In this document: positions 1 through 11,669 of the stretch, piece after piece | Position numbering within the stretch: the stretch's first letter is position 1 | Layout of the letters: each line of letters begins with the position of its first letter | NCBI GenBank assembly: GCA_024709225.1 | Contig: JANJXC010000010.1 | Coordinates: 1 to 39,040 of the forward strand | Direction of reading: 5' to 3' | Length of the DNA stretch: 39,040 bases | DNA from: Gammaproteobacteria bacterium | GTDB taxonomy: Bacteria; Pseudomonadota; Gammaproteobacteria; Thiohalomonadales; Thiohalomonadaceae | Translations under genes and position numbers: made by a program | Notes under the pieces: generated by a model | Seen by the model: the letters and a program-made list of their open reading frames with translations, nothing else | Database searches by the model: none | What the model was told of the DNA's origin: nothing

Positions 1-16
1 TGTGTAGAATTTTCCT

Positions 17-1426
17 ATGACGATTAAGACCCGCTTTGCCCCCAGCCCGACCGGCTATCTGCATATCGGCGGTGCCCGCACGGCGCTGTTTTCATGGCTG
101 TATGCCCGGCGCCACGGCGGCACCTTCGTGCTGCGCATCGAAGACACCGATCTGGAGCGATCCACCGCGGAGTCGGTGAACGTGATCCTGGAGGGCATGA
201 CCTGGCTCGGCCTGGAGTACGACGAGGGCCCGTTTTTCCAGACCCACCGCTTCGACCGCTATGAGGAGGTGATCCAGCAGATGCTGGCCAAGGGCCTGGC
301 CTACCGCTGCAACTGCTCGAAGGAGCGCCTGGAGGCGCTGCGCGAGGAGCAGATGGCCAACAAGCAGAAGCCGCGCTACGACGGCCGTTGCCGCGGCCAG
401 CATGTCGACCCCAACGAGCCGCATGTGATCCGCTTCCGCAACCCGGTGGGCGGCGCGGTGGTGGTGGACGACCAGGTGCGCGGCAAGGTGGTGTTCAGCA
501 ACGACGAGCTGGACGACCTGATTATCAAGCGCAGCGACGGCAGCCCGACCTACAACTTCGTGGTGGTGGTGGACGACATGGACATGGGCATCACCCATGT
601 CATCCGTGGCGATGACCACCTCAACAACACGCCGCGCCAGATCAACATCCTGCGCGCCCTCGGCGCGGAGCCTCCCACCTATGCCCACCTGCCGATGATC
701 CTGGGTGAGGACGGCCAGAAGCTGTCCAAGCGTCACGGTGCCGCCAGCGTCACCGACTACCGTGAGGAGGGCTATCTGCCGCAGGCGCTGCTCAACTACT
801 TGGCACGCCTGGGCTGGTCGCACGGCGATCAGGAAATTTTCAGTATCGACGAGCTGATCCAGCTGTTCGAGATCAACGAGATCAATAACTCGGCCTCGGC
901 GCTCAACATGAGCAAGCTGCAATGGCTCAATCAGCACTACATGAAGACGCTGGACCCGGTGCACGTGGCGCATCACCTGCGCTACCAGCTCGGCAGGCTG
1001 GGCATCGACCCCAGCAGCGGGCCCGATCCGGTGGCGGTGGTGCAGGCCTACGCGGAGCGCGCCAAGACCCTGGCCGAAATGGCGGCGCAGGCGGCGTGGC
1101 TGTACCGCGATTTCGATGAATACGAGGCCGACGCCGCGAAGAAGCACCTGCGCCCGGTGGCGCTGGAGCCGCTGCTCAAGGTGCGCGAGGCACTGGCGCA
1201 GCTGCCGGCCTGGGAGCCGCAGGCGCTGCACGCCGCAGTGGAGCAGGCCGCCGCGGCGCTGGAACTGAAGATGGGCAAGCTGGCACAGCCGCTGCGCGTG
1301 GCGGTGGTCGGCGCCGCCGCCTCGCCGGGCATCGACGTGACCCTGCACCTGCTGGGACGCGAGGCCACGCTGCGCCGCATCGACCGTGCCGTGGACTTCA
1401 TCCGCACCCGCGCCGAAGACAACTGA
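17..1426 (+). CDS. gltX: Glutamyl-tRNA synthetase
   Basis: Cytoplasmic class I aminoacyl-tRNA synthetase that charges tRNA-Glu with glutamate. At 469 residues it has the normal bacterial length. The HIGH-type motif is in PTGYLHIGG near residues 10-20, and the KMSKS-type motif is KLSKR at 235-239. Cys98, Cys100 and Cys125 match the zinc-site cysteines known in the E. coli enzyme, and His129 lies close to the fourth ligand position. A dedicated GlnRS gene follows 31 nt downstream, so this enzyme is probably the discriminating type that charges only tRNA-Glu. Only 16 nt of leader lie in the window and no clear Shine-Dalgarno is seen there, but the N-terminus [13 protein letters not shown] is canonical, so the start is safe. 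Confidence 0.98.
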   Translation: MTIKTRFAPSPTGYLHIGGARTALFSWLYARRHGGTFVLRIEDTDLERSTAESVNVILEGMTWLGLEYDEGPFFQTHRFDRYEEVIQQMLAKGLAYRCNCSKERLEALREEQMANKQKPRYDGRCRGQHVDPNEPHVIRFRNPVGGAVVVDDQVRGKVVFSNDELDDLIIKRSDGSPTYNFVVVVDDMDMGITHVIRGDDHLNNTPRQINILRALGAEPPTYAHLPMILGEDGQKLSKRHGAASVTDYREEGYLPQALLNYLARLGWSHGDQEIFSIDELIQLFEINEINNSASALNMSKLQWLNQHYMKTLDPVHVAHHLRYQLGRLGIDPSSGPDPVAVVQAYAERAKTLAEMAAQAAWLYRDFDEYEADAAKKHLRPVALEPLLKVREALAQLPAWEPQALHAAVEQAAAALELKMGKLAQPLRVAVVGAAASPGIDVTLHLLGREATLRRIDRAVDFIRTRAEDN

Positions 1427-1457
1427 TTACCGAAGAGTCGACAAGGAATACACCAGC

Positions 1458-3158
1458 ATGGGCAGTAACGAAACCAGCGCCCCTTCCAATTTCATCCGCC
1501 ATATCATCGATGAGGACCTGGCGGCAGGCAAAAACGGCGGCCGCGTCGCGACGCGCTTTCCGCCCGAGCCCAACGGCTATCTGCACATCGGCCATGCCAA
1601 GTCCATCTGCCTGAACTTCGGCATCGCCCGCGACTACCGGGGTCGCTGCAATCTGCGCTTTGACGACACCAATCCGCACAAGGAAAACCTCGAATTCGTC
1701 GTGTCCATCCAGAACGACGTGCGCTGGCTCGGCTTCAGCTGGGGCGACAAGGTGTATTACGCCTCCGACTATTTCGAGCAGCTGTATCAGTTTGCAGTGG
1801 AGCTGATCGAGAAGGGGCTGGCCTATGTGTGCGATCTGTCGGCGGAAGAGACGCGCGCCTATCGCGGCACGCTCACCGAGCCGGGCAAGGACAGTCCCTA
1901 CCGCAGTCGCACCGTGGCGGAGAACCTCGACCTGTTCCAGCGCATGCGTGCCGGGGAGTTTCCTGATGGCACCCGCGTGCTGCGTGCCAAGATCGACATG
2001 GCATCGCCCAACATCAATCTGCGCGACCCGACGCTGTACCGCATCCGTCACGGCGTGATCCATCACCAGACCGGCGCCGAGTGGTGCATCTATCCGATGT
2101 ACGACTACACCCATCCCATCTCCGACGCGCTGGAGGGCATCACCCATTCCCTCTGCACGCTGGAGTTCGAGGACCATCGCCCGCTGTACGACTGGGTGCT
2201 GGACAACATCAGCGTGGGTTGCCATCCGCAGCAGATCGAATTCTCGCGCCTCAACCTGCAGTACACCGTGATGAGCAAGCGCAAGCTGACCCAGCTGGTG
2301 GACGAAGGTTTTGTCGAGGGCTGGGACGACCCGCGCATGCCTACCATCGCCGGCCTGCGCCGCCGCGGCTACACCCCTGCCTCGGTGCGCGATTTCTGCG
2401 AGCGCATCGGTATCACCAAGTCCGACAACACGGTGGAGATGAGCCTGCTGGAGAACTGCGTGCGCGAAGACCTCAACGTGCATGCACCGCGCCGCATGGC
2501 GGTGCTGCGTCCGCTCAAGGTGGTGATCGAGAACTATCCAGAAGACCAAGTGGAGATGCTGGACTGCGCGAACCATCCGCAGGACGAGTCCATGGGCAGC
2601 CGCCAGTTGCCGTTCTGCCGCGAGATCTATATTGATGCCGAGGACTTCCGCGAGGTGCCGCCGCCCAAGTACAAGCGCCTGGTGGCCGGCGGCGAGGTGC
2701 GTCTGCGCAACTCCTACGTGATCCGTTGCGACCAGGTGATCAAGAATGCGCAAGGCGAGGTCATCGAGCTGCGTTGCAGCTACGATCCGGCCACCCTGGG
2801 CGTGAATCCGGAGGGGCGCAAGGTCAAGGGCGTCATCCACTGGGTGTCGGCGCGCCATGCCGTGGAGGCCGAGGTACGCCTGTATGACCGCCTGTTCAGC
2901 GTACCGAGCCCGGACGCCGCGGCGGCGAAGGAGGGCAAGGACTACAAGGACTTCCTCAACGCCGAGTCGCTGCGCACCCTGACCCGCTGCTACCTGGAGC
3001 CGGCCCTGGCCGATGCGGCCTCCGGCGCGCTGTTCCAGTTCGAGCGCGAGGGTTATTTCTGCCTCGATGCGCAGCGTACCGCCAGTGGTGCGGCCATCTG
3101 GAATCGCACCGTGACACTGCGTGATTCCTGGGCGAAAATGGATCAACCGGGGGAATGA
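1458..3158 (+). CDS. glnS: Glutaminyl-tRNA synthetase
   Basis: Charges tRNA-Gln directly with glutamine, so the Gln-tRNA transamidation route is not needed. It has 566 residues, close to the E. coli enzyme. The HIGH motif is in [10 protein letters not shown] near residue 38 and the KMSKS motif is MSKRK from residue 272; the C-terminal half is the beta-barrel anticodon-binding region. The frame stays open upstream to 1386, inside gltX. I chose ATG 1458 because AAGGAA at 1443-1448 is well placed and [12 protein letters not shown] resembles GlnRS N-termini. It probably shares a transcript with gltX (31-nt gap). The tRNA promoter begins 20 nt after its stop, with no terminator before it. Confidence 0.97.
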   Translation: MGSNETSAPSNFIRHIIDEDLAAGKNGGRVATRFPPEPNGYLHIGHAKSICLNFGIARDYRGRCNLRFDDTNPHKENLEFVVSIQNDVRWLGFSWGDKVYYASDYFEQLYQFAVELIEKGLAYVCDLSAEETRAYRGTLTEPGKDSPYRSRTVAENLDLFQRMRAGEFPDGTRVLRAKIDMASPNINLRDPTLYRIRHGVIHHQTGAEWCIYPMYDYTHPISDALEGITHSLCTLEFEDHRPLYDWVLDNISVGCHPQQIEFSRLNLQYTVMSKRKLTQLVDEGFVEGWDDPRMPTIAGLRRRGYTPASVRDFCERIGITKSDNTVEMSLLENCVREDLNVHAPRRMAVLRPLKVVIENYPEDQVEMLDCANHPQDESMGSRQLPFCREIYIDAEDFREVPPPKYKRLVAGGEVRLRNSYVIRCDQVIKNAQGEVIELRCSYDPATLGVNPEGRKVKGVIHWVSARHAVEAEVRLYDRLFSVPSPDAAAAKEGKDYKDFLNAESLRTLTRCYLEPALADAASGALFQFEREGYFCLDAQRTASGAAIWNRTVTLRDSWAKMDQPGE

Positions 3159-3178
3159 AACAGGTTGTAAATTTACGC

Positions 3179-3206
3179 TTGACAGAGGGCGGCATTTCAT
3201 TAAAAT
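3179..3206 (+). promoter_or_regulatory. Sigma-70 promoter of the tRNA genes
   Basis: A perfect -35 (TTGACA, 3179-3184) and a strong -10 (TAAAAT, 3201-3206) are separated by 16 bp. The sequence just after the -10 (GGCGCTC) is GC-rich, as in stringently controlled stable-RNA promoters. Transcription should start near 3213, about 12 nt before tRNA-Ala. Confidence 0.85.
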
Positions 3207-3224
3207 GGCGCTCTCTTTAGTACC

Positions 3225-3300
<76 letters not shown>

Positions 3301-3307
3301 AATTCCA

Positions 3308-3342
3308 GGGACTGCAAGGCAACACGCAGTCCCGGTTTTTTT
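3308..3342 (+). terminator. Intrinsic terminator between the two tRNAs
   Basis: A perfect 8-bp stem (GGGACTGC 3308-3315 with GCAGTCCC 3326-3333), a 10-nt loop, then GG and seven T. It would end transcripts from gltX-glnS and from tRNA-Ala. It sits upstream of tRNA-Glu, for which no separate promoter is evident, so it may be partial or may act as a processing signal. Confidence 0.75.
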
Positions 3343-3358
3343 CTAGACACGCAGTTTT

Positions 3359-3434
3359 GTCCCCTTCGTCTAGAGGCCTAGGACATCGCCCTTTCACGGC
3401 GGCGACAGGGGTTCGACTCCCCTAGGGGACGCCA
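3359..3434 (+). tRNA. tRNA-Glu (anticodon TTC)
   Basis: A full 76-nt cloverleaf with encoded CCA. Acceptor arms are GTCCCCT and AGGGGAC with discriminator G. The anticodon loop CTTTCAC carries TTC inside the stem TCGCC/GGCGG, which has one T-G pair. It is the substrate of the GluRS encoded upstream. Only 16 nt separate it from the preceding T-tract. Confidence 0.97.
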
Positions 3435-3437
3435 ATC

Positions 3438-3472
3438 AAAAAGCCACGCTGTGCGTGGCTTTTTTCTTTTTT
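3438..3472 (+). terminator. Intrinsic terminator after tRNA-Glu
   Basis: A 9-bp perfect stem (AAGCCACGC 3441-3449 with GCGTGGCTT 3453-3461), a 3-nt loop and a long T-rich tail. A-residues before the stem could let it work from the other strand too. It closes the tRNA unit. Confidence 0.9.
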
Positions 3473-3878
3473 GCTCCCACCTTTTTGTATGCGGCCATGC
3501 GGCTTCTCTTCATGTCGATAGGCGCGGCCTGCTTCGGCGGTCACGGCATCGGCGCATCCTTGGCTCACGCTGCGGCGAGTGTACCCGGGATGGGGTCTTT
3601 CCCCTCCCTAACGACCGCCCTGCATCATCAAGTCGCACTCGCCGCTCGCGCATTCACATAAAGCAGTTCTATGCCTCTGCCACCCGGCGATGGAGCGGGC
3701 AGATGCCGGACAGTGATGGCGTGGTTTGCTGCAACAGGGTGTGTGAACTACTGTTACACACACACGCAGTCTCACCGTGCCAGACAACGCCCGGTCACCG
3801 TCAGCGGCCACATCGGGATGCTTGTGGCTGTTCAATCCAGGACTTAACTTGACGTACCCTCCCAAGAGGTTCGCAGCG
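3473..3878. other. Gene-free stretch before the copper locus
   Basis: About 400 bp between the tRNA terminator and the first copper-locus gene. Short open frames exist on both strands, but none has a ribosome binding site plus a recognisable protein. The only structure I can support is the inverted repeat and promoter-like site at 3726-3762. No copy of either tRNA 3' end is seen, so there is no sign of an attachment site. Confidence 0.6.
3726..3762 (+). promoter_or_regulatory. Possible promoter with overlapping operator
   Basis: TTGCTG (3726-3731) and TACTGT (3749-3754) lie 17 bp apart. A 9-bp inverted repeat with one bulge, TGTGTGAAC (3740-3748) and GTTACACACA (3753-3762), covers the -10. 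This could be a repressor-controlled promoter for the copper genes. It does not look like the MerR-type promoter of CueR, which has a 19-20 bp spacer. Confidence 0.3.
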
Positions 3879-4343
3879 ATGCTTTCGAAAATGTGGTTCA
3901 GCTCGTGGCGCGCGGCGGCCATCGGCAGCCTCGCGCTACTCACCGTTTATTTCTCCGTCCTCACCCTAGTGTCGGGTTGGGACTTTACCTGGGAACAGTT
4001 CCGTGAGTTCTGGTATTTCGTTGTCGCGCTCACGGTCGGCTTTGGCGTGCAGGTAGGGCTCTATACCTTTCTGAAGGAGACAGCGCGCCACGGCGCCGGG
4101 TCTGGAAAGGTCGTGGCAGTATCCGGAGCGACGTCGACCGGCGCGATGATCGCGTGCTGTACGCACTATCTGGCCAACGTATTGCCGGTGCTCGGCGCCA
4201 CCGGCTTTCTTGCGCTGGTGGCGCAATACCAGATACAGCTTTTCTGGGTCGGGCTTGCATTCAACCTCGCCGGGATAGTCTACATCGGGCGCAAGGCCTT
4301 ACAGGCATTCCGCCACATGGCCCTGATGGGGGCGCACCAATGA
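3879..4343 (+). CDS. Small membrane protein with Cys-Cys-x-His motif, copper locus
   Basis: A 154-residue protein with about four membrane segments (roughly 11-32, 46-66, 78-116 and 120-137). Its strongest feature is Cys93-Cys94-Thr-His96 at the start of a helix followed by a VLPVLG turn; Cys and His inside a membrane segment suggest binding of a soft metal such as Cu(I). The frame opens at 3777, but I chose ATG 3879 because AAGAGG (3864-3869) is well placed and the upstream part looks non-coding. It overlaps the next gene by 4 nt (ATGA), so the two are coupled. Similar ACC-x-H membrane proteins near copper pumps are familiar to me, but I know no assigned function. A role in copper movement or delivery to the ATPase is inference. 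Confidence 0.8.
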   Translation: MLSKMWFSSWRAAAIGSLALLTVYFSVLTLVSGWDFTWEQFREFWYFVVALTVGFGVQVGLYTFLKETARHGAGSGKVVAVSGATSTGAMIACCTHYLANVLPVLGATGFLALVAQYQIQLFWVGLAFNLAGIVYIGRKALQAFRHMALMGAHQ

Positions 4344-4753
4344 GTGCACTTTCAACCACTGCGGGGCTGGCCCTTGTGACGCTCCTGGCGCTGACCTCTC
4401 CCAGTGATGTGCGAGCAGCAGCCGATATCCAAACAAACCGCGAGGGCGGAGTCACGGTGAAGGCCACTCCGCTGAGCATCTCGCGCCAGGCAGCACGCTG
4501 GGACTTCGAGCTTGAGATCAGCACCCATGCGGTCCCGCTGGATCAGGATATGGTGCGCGCTGCGGTCGTGATCGATGGAGCAGGTAATACACAGCCGCCG
4601 CTGGCATGGGACGGCGATGGCCCCGGCGGGCATCACCGCAAAGGTGTCCTCCGTTTCCTGCCGCCAGAGGATCGGCCCGAGTTTGTCGAGCTGCGTATCC
4701 GCGGCATCGGGGGTGTTGACGAGCGGGTGTTTCGATGGCGTCTGAACGAGTGA
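4340..4753 (+). CDS. Secreted protein with Gly-Gly-His-His motif, copper locus
   Basis: A 137-residue protein with a signal peptide (about residues 1-27, hydrophobic core then ARAAA-like end), so the mature part of about 110 residues should be periplasmic. It looks all-beta. The motif WDGDGPGGHHRKGVL has His98-His99, with His63 in an earlier strand; these could form a metal site. The ending GGVDERVFRW recurs, from memory, in unassigned secreted proteins of bacteria and archaea. Translation is coupled to the membrane protein before it, and the copper ATPase starts 47 nt later. A periplasmic copper-binding or chaperone role is inferred from context. No CopZ, CopC or CusF signature is seen. Confidence 0.8.
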   Translation: MSALSTTAGLALVTLLALTSPSDVRAAADIQTNREGGVTVKATPLSISRQAARWDFELEISTHAVPLDQDMVRAAVVIDGAGNTQPPLAWDGDGPGGHHRKGVLRFLPPEDRPEFVELRIRGIGGVDERVFRWRLNE

Positions 4754-4800
4754 GGGCGGTGCGGAACACTGTTTAACCGGTGTTGGCGGGAGGAGAGCGG

Positions 4801-7191
<2,391 letters not shown>

Positions 7192-7245
7192 TGACGCCGG
7201 TGTTGAGCGTGCCACCGCGCAGGGAGGGGATAAGCTACGCAACAA

Positions 7246-7277
7246 AAGGCCCCGATCACCTGCGGTGTCGGGGCCTT
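7246..7277. terminator. Bidirectional terminator between copA and speC
   Basis: A perfect 10-bp stem, AAGGCCCCGA (7246-7255) with TCGGGGCCTT (7268-7277), and a 12-nt loop, between two convergent genes. On the minus strand it runs into TTTTGTT, so it should end speC transcripts well; on the plus strand the tail is a weak TTGGTTT. Confidence 0.75.
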
Positions 7278-7307
7278 GGTTTCCGCCCGCGCTGAGGGCA
7301 GGGCGAT

Positions 7308-8471
7308 TTAGATGTAATAGTCCTTCAGCGGCGGGAAGCCGTTGAACTCGATGGCGCTGTAGGTGGTGGTGTAGGCGCCGGTGGACAGCCAGTAGAGGCG
7401 GTCGCCGATGGCGAGATTCAGCGGCAGCGGGTACTTGTAGTCCTCGTACATGATATCGGCGCTGTCGCAGGTGGGGCCGGCGATGACGGCCTCTTCCAGC
7501 TCGCCGTTCTTTTCCACGTAGATGGGGAATTTGATCGACTCATCCAGGGTTTCGATCAGGCCGGAGAATTTGCCCACGTCGACATAGACCCAGCGGTTCA
7601 GGGCGGTGCGTGCCTTGCGCGAGATCAGCACTACTTCGCTGACCAGCACGCCGGCATTGGCCACCAGCGAGCGGCCCGGTTCGAGAATGATTTCGGGCAG
7701 GTCGTCACCGAAGTCCTCCAGCAGGAAGCGGGTGATTTCCTCGGCGTAGGTGGTCATGTCGTTGGTACGTGACATGTAATTGGCGGGGAAGCCACCACCC
7801 ATGTTGATCATCTTCAGTTCGATGCCGTCTTCTTCGCTCAGACGTTCGAAGATGACCTTCACCTTGGCAATGGCGGCGTCCCAGGTGCCGATGTCGCGCT
7901 GCTGCGAGCCGACGTGGAAGGATACGCCATACGGTACCAGGCCGAGGTCACGCGCCATGATCAGCAGGTCCATGGCCATGTCGGTCTGGCAGCCGAACTT
8001 GCGCGACAGCGGCCAGTCGGCGGTCTGCGTGCCTTCGGTGAGGATGCGCACGTAAACCCTGGAACCCGGCGCGGCCTTGGCGATGTTGCGCAGGTCGGCT
8101 TCGGAATCGGTGGCGAACAGGCGCACGCCCTTTTCAAAGAAGTAGCGGATGTCCTTGCTCTTCTTGATGGTGTTGCCGTAGCTGATGCGGTCGGCGCTGA
8201 CGCCGAGGCCCATCACCTTGTCCAGTTCGTAGATGGAGGCGATGTCGAAGTTGGCGCCCTTGTCGCGCACCAGCTCGATGATGGCCGGTGCCGGATTGGC
8301 CTTGACGGCGTAGTAGACCTTGGCAAAGGGAAACCCGCTTACCAGCTCATCGTACTGACGACTGACCGTGGCGGTGTCGACCACCAGGAACGGGGTGTCC
8401 ATGGTATCGGCAAAGGTCTTGATGCGCGCAAAGGTTTCGCGGTCGAAGTAGTCGTCAAGCTTGAAGGGCAT
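7308..8471 (-). CDS. speC: Ornithine decarboxylase, fold III
   Basis: A PLP enzyme that decarboxylates ornithine to putrescine, the entry to polyamine synthesis; some relatives also accept lysine. The 387-residue protein belongs to the alanine-racemase fold (eukaryotic-like) decarboxylases, not to the larger fold-I enzymes of E. coli. Visible landmarks: the PLP lysine Lys57 in YYAVKANP, His186 in HVGSQ, the phosphate-binding GGGFP near 225-229, Glu264 in EPGR, and catalytic Cys335 in GPTCDSAD, which favours ornithine over diaminopimelate. From memory it is very similar to the Pseudomonas speC product. A -10-like TAAAAT lies at 8505-8510 (minus strand) with a poor -35. It stands alone, convergent with copA. 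Confidence 0.9.
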   Translation of the reverse strand: MPFKLDDYFDRETFARIKTFADTMDTPFLVVDTATVSRQYDELVSGFPFAKVYYAVKANPAPAIIELVRDKGANFDIASIYELDKVMGLGVSADRISYGNTIKKSKDIRYFFEKGVRLFATDSEADLRNIAKAAPGSRVYVRILTEGTQTADWPLSRKFGCQTDMAMDLLIMARDLGLVPYGVSFHVGSQQRDIGTWDAAIAKVKVIFERLSEEDGIELKMINMGGGFPANYMSRTNDMTTYAEEITRFLLEDFGDDLPEIILEPGRSLVANAGVLVSEVVLISRKARTALNRWVYVDVGKFSGLIETLDESIKFPIYVEKNGELEEAVIAGPTCDSADIMYEDYKYPLPLNLAIGDRLYWLSTGAYTTTYSAIEFNGFPPLKDYYI

Positions 8472-8540
8472 CGAAAGGGCCTCGCCAGGGAAAAAGTTGG
8501 GGCTATTTTAGGTGTTGAGGGGGGCGGGTACTAGGGGCGG

Positions 8541-8581
8541 CCGGCCACGAAGCGGTTTTTTTTATCCCGCTTGGTGGCCGG
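8541..8581. terminator. Hairpin downstream of the first RND operon
   Basis: A 15-bp stem with one mismatch (8541-8555 with 8567-8581) encloses an 11-nt loop holding eight T in a row on the plus strand (eight A in the minus-strand transcript). It lies between the end of the RND pump gene and the start of speC. There is no T-tract after the stem on the minus strand, so it is not a classic intrinsic terminator. Confidence 0.5.
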
Positions 8582-8606
8582 GTGAGTCCCGCCGGGGCGG
8601 GGTGGG

Positions 8607-11600
8607 TCAGGCTCGCGCGCCCCGCCGGCGCAGGCGCTCCACGCCGTGCTCGGCCAGGGAGTAGACCGCCGGGATCACCACCAGGGTGAGCAGGGTGGAG
8701 GTGAGCATGCCACCGATCACCGCGATGGCCAGCGGGCCATTGGTGTCCGCGCCGGCGCCCAGGCCGGTGGCCGCCGGCAGCAGGGCAAGGATCACGGTCA
8801 GGGAGGTCATCAGTACCGGGCGCAGGCGGATGGGACAGGCCTCGAGCAGGGCGGCGTTGATGTCGCGTCCCTCCGCGCGCAGCTGGTTGGTGAGATCGAC
8901 CAGCAGGATGGAGTTCTTGGCCACCAGACCGAGCAGCAGCACCAGGCCGATCATCGAGTAGATGTTGAGGGAGTGGCCGAACAGCCACAGCCCGGCCACC
9001 CCGCCGATCATCGCCAGAGGCTGCGCCATCATGATGATCAGCGGCTGCAGGAAGGAGTTGAACTGGCTGGCCAGCACCATGTACAGCAGAATGATGGCCA
9101 GGCTGAAGGCCAAGGCCATGTAGCCGACGGTCTTGGCGAACTCCTCGGCCTGGCCGAGGAACTTCACCGTGTAGCCCAGCGGCAGCACCTCTGCGGCCTC
9201 GGCACGCACGCGGTTGACGGCCTCGCCCAGCGGGATGGTGGGGGAGGCGTAGAACATGGCCGAGTACTGCAGGTCGAGACGGCCGATGGTGGCCGGTCCC
9301 AGGCCGCGTTCAAAGTCCACCACGCTGTCCAGGCGGATCATGCTGCCCTGCTGATTGCGCAGGTAGATGCGTTTGAGATCCTCCACATCGGTCAGGCTGC
9401 CCTCCTGCGCCTTGATGCGGACGTCGTAACGCTCGCCGTCGCCGGGAATGTCGTTGTACTTGGCGATATCGCTGCCGCTGGCGAGCAGGAACACGGCGCT
9501 GGCGATGTCACGGGTAGACAGGCCGAGGTCGGCGGCGCGCAGGCGGTCGATGTGCGGCTCCAGCTGCGGCAGGTTGAGTTGCAGGTCGAGATCGACGCGG
9601 CCCAGTTCGGGAACGGCTCCAAGCCGCTCACGCAGGGCGTCGGCGAGGCGGGCGGTTTCCTGCAGGTTGAGGCCGGTGACGGCGAACTGCAGCGGTTCGC
9701 CGCGTTGACCGCCGACGATGGGTACCTGCATGGCGAAGGCCTGCACGCCGGGGATACGGAACAGTTCACTGCGCACCTGGGCGACAATGGCGCTCTGGTG
9801 CTGACTGCGCTCCGTGCGCGGCTTGAGATTGACGAAGGCCATGCCCTGATTTACCTGGCCGGCCTGGCCCAGGCCGACGGCACTGAAGAAGGTGTCGATT
9901 TCCGGATGACCGGCCAACACGTCTTCCACCTGTTGCAGGCGCGACAGGGTGTAGTCGATGTTGGAGCCCAGCGGCGTCTTCATCACCACCATGAAGCGGC
10001 CTTCGTCCTCCTCCGGCACGAAGCCCTTGCCGACGCGGCTGAAGAAGAAGCCGCTGGACGCCACGATGGCGGCGGTAATCAGCAGCACTAGCCAGCGGTG
10101 ATCGAGCGCCAGGGCCAGCATCCTGCGGTAGGCCGCCTCCATGGCCTCGAACATGTGTTCGAAGACGTAATAGAGCCGGCTGTGTTCTTTCTTCACGTCG
10201 AGATAGCGCGCACACAGCATCGGCGTCAGTGTCATGGACACGAACCAGGACACTATCACGCCGAAGGTGACCACCACGGCAAAGGACTGGAAGAAGCGGC
10301 CGATGATGCCGCCGAGGAAGATCACCGGCGCAAAGATCGATACTAGGGCCAGGGTGGCGGCAAGCACCGCGAACACTACCTGATTGGTGCCGTGGATGGC
10401 GGCGCTCTGCGGGTCGCTGTCCAGATGTTCGCGGTGGCGATAGATGTTTTCCAGCACCACGATGGCATCATCCACCACCACGCCCACCAGCAGCAGCAGG
10501 GCCAGCAGGGTCATGGTGTTGAAGGTGAAGCCGGCGAAGTACATCACCGCAATGGCGCCGAACAGCGACACCGGGATGGCGACCGCGATGATCAGGGTCG
10601 AGCGGAGGCTCTTCAGGAAGATGAACACCACCAGCGCGGCGAGCAGGGTGCCGAGGATCAGATGTTCCTGCAGGGCCAGCACCATCTCGAGGATGAAGGT
10701 GGATTGATCCGAGGCGATGCGTATGGTCATACCGGGGGGCAGCTGCGGGATGATTTCGCTGTCCAGGCGCCGCTTCACCTCATCGATGATGGCGACGGTA
10801 TTGGTGTTGGCGATCTTGACGATGCCGAGGCCGATGGCCGGCTCGCCGTTGAAGCGCGCTACCTGACGATAATCCTCCAGGCCGTCCTCCAGTTCGGCGA
10901 TATCGCGCAGGCGGATCGGCGCGCCGTCACGCCAGGCCACCAGCAGCTGGCCCAGCTCGGCCAGGTTGTGGAACTCGAGGTCCAGCTTGATCATGTCCTC
11001 GCTGCGCTGGTTGACCAGGAAACCGCCCGGCAGCTGCAGATGCTCGTTGTGGAAGGCAGCGATGAGGTCTTGCGCGGTAATCTTGTGGGCGGCCATGCGC
11101 GCCAGGTCGAGATTGACGCGGATGTTGCGGTCGCGCTTGCCGCCGAGGCGCACTTCACCTACGCCGTCGATGGTCTCCAGTTTTTTCTTGATGACGTTGC
11201 GCGCGTACTGATTGAGCTGCTGCTGGGTGCGATCGCCCTGCAGCGCCAGCCACATGATCGGTGTGGCGCCGATCTCCACCTTGGCCACGATGGGGGGATC
11301 GGCATCACTGGGCAGCTGGCGCAGCACCTGGTTCACCTTGGCCTGCACCTCGTTGAAGGCGACATCCACGTCCTTGTTCAGATTGAAGGAGATGGCGACG
11401 ATGGATACGCCGGGCGAGGAGACCGACTGGATGTGATCGATGCCGGGGATGCTGTTGACCACGGTCTCGATGACGTTGGTGATGCTGGCATCGACGATCT
11501 CCGGGTTGGCCCCCGGCATCACGGTGGTGATGGAGATCACCGGGAATTCGATGTCGGGGAAGCGGTCGACGCCCAGCCGGCCATAGGCGACCAGGCCGAA

Positions 11601-11669
11601 CAGCACCAGGACGGCGGACAGCATGTAGGCCAGGACATGGCGCTTGATGGAGAGCTCGGGCAGGGTCAT
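8607..11669 (-). CDS. RND efflux pump, inner-membrane transporter (HAE-1 type), system 1
   Basis: The proton-driven trimeric pump of a tripartite efflux system, moving drugs or other amphiphiles out of the inner membrane and periplasm. It has 1020 residues, normal for the family: one N-terminal helix, a large periplasmic loop, six helices, a second loop and five helices. Proton-relay residues are present: Asp400-Asp401 in VVVDDAIVVLEN and Lys918 in AKNSILLVD. It is the last gene of tetR-adaptor-pump and overlaps the adaptor by 4 nt (ATGA). No outer-membrane factor gene is nearby, so it must borrow a TolC-like channel from elsewhere. The substrate cannot be told. It clearly differs from the second pump in this window. 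Confidence 0.93.
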   Translation of the reverse strand: MTLPELSIKRHVLAYMLSAVLVLFGLVAYGRLGVDRFPDIEFPVISITTVMPGANPEIVDASITNVIETVVNSIPGIDHIQSVSSPGVSIVAISFNLNKDVDVAFNEVQAKVNQVLRQLPSDADPPIVAKVEIGATPIMWLALQGDRTQQQLNQYARNVIKKKLETIDGVGEVRLGGKRDRNIRVNLDLARMAAHKITAQDLIAAFHNEHLQLPGGFLVNQRSEDMIKLDLEFHNLAELGQLLVAWRDGAPIRLRDIAELEDGLEDYRQVARFNGEPAIGLGIVKIANTNTVAIIDEVKRRLDSEIIPQLPPGMTIRIASDQSTFILEMVLALQEHLILGTLLAALVVFIFLKSLRSTLIIAVAIPVSLFGAIAVMYFAGFTFNTMTLLALLLLVGVVVDDAIVVLENIYRHREHLDSDPQSAAIHGTNQVVFAVLAATLALVSIFAPVIFLGGIIGRFFQSFAVVVTFGVIVSWFVSMTLTPMLCARYLDVKKEHSRLYYVFEHMFEAMEAAYRRMLALALDHRWLVLLITAAIVASSGFFFSRVGKGFVPEEDEGRFMVVMKTPLGSNIDYTLSRLQQVEDVLAGHPEIDTFFSAVGLGQAGQVNQGMAFVNLKPRTERSQHQSAIVAQVRSELFRIPGVQAFAMQVPIVGGQRGEPLQFAVTGLNLQETARLADALRERLGAVPELGRVDLDLQLNLPQLEPHIDRLRAADLGLSTRDIASAVFLLASGSDIAKYNDIPGDGERYDVRIKAQEGSLTDVEDLKRIYLRNQQGSMIRLDSVVDFERGLGPATIGRLDLQYSAMFYASPTIPLGEAVNRVRAEAAEVLPLGYTVKFLGQAEEFAKTVGYMALAFSLAIILLYMVLASQFNSFLQPLIIMMAQPLAMIGGVAGLWLFGHSLNIYSMIGLVLLLGLVAKNSILLVDLTNQLRAEGRDINAALLEACPIRLRPVLMTSLTVILALLPAATGLGAGADTNGPLAIAVIGGMLTSTLLTLVVIPAVYSLAEHGVERLRRRGARA

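Noticed and set aside
3451..3852. Short open frames between tRNA-Glu and the copper genes
   Set aside because: One starts inside the terminator, none has a binding site, and the translations show no recognisable features.
3849..3881. MerR/CueR-type promoter directly before the first copper gene
   Set aside because: TTGACG and an imperfect dyad (ACCCTC-CCAA-GAGGTT) are present, but there is no -10 at 19-20 bp and the GAGG serves as the ribosome binding site.
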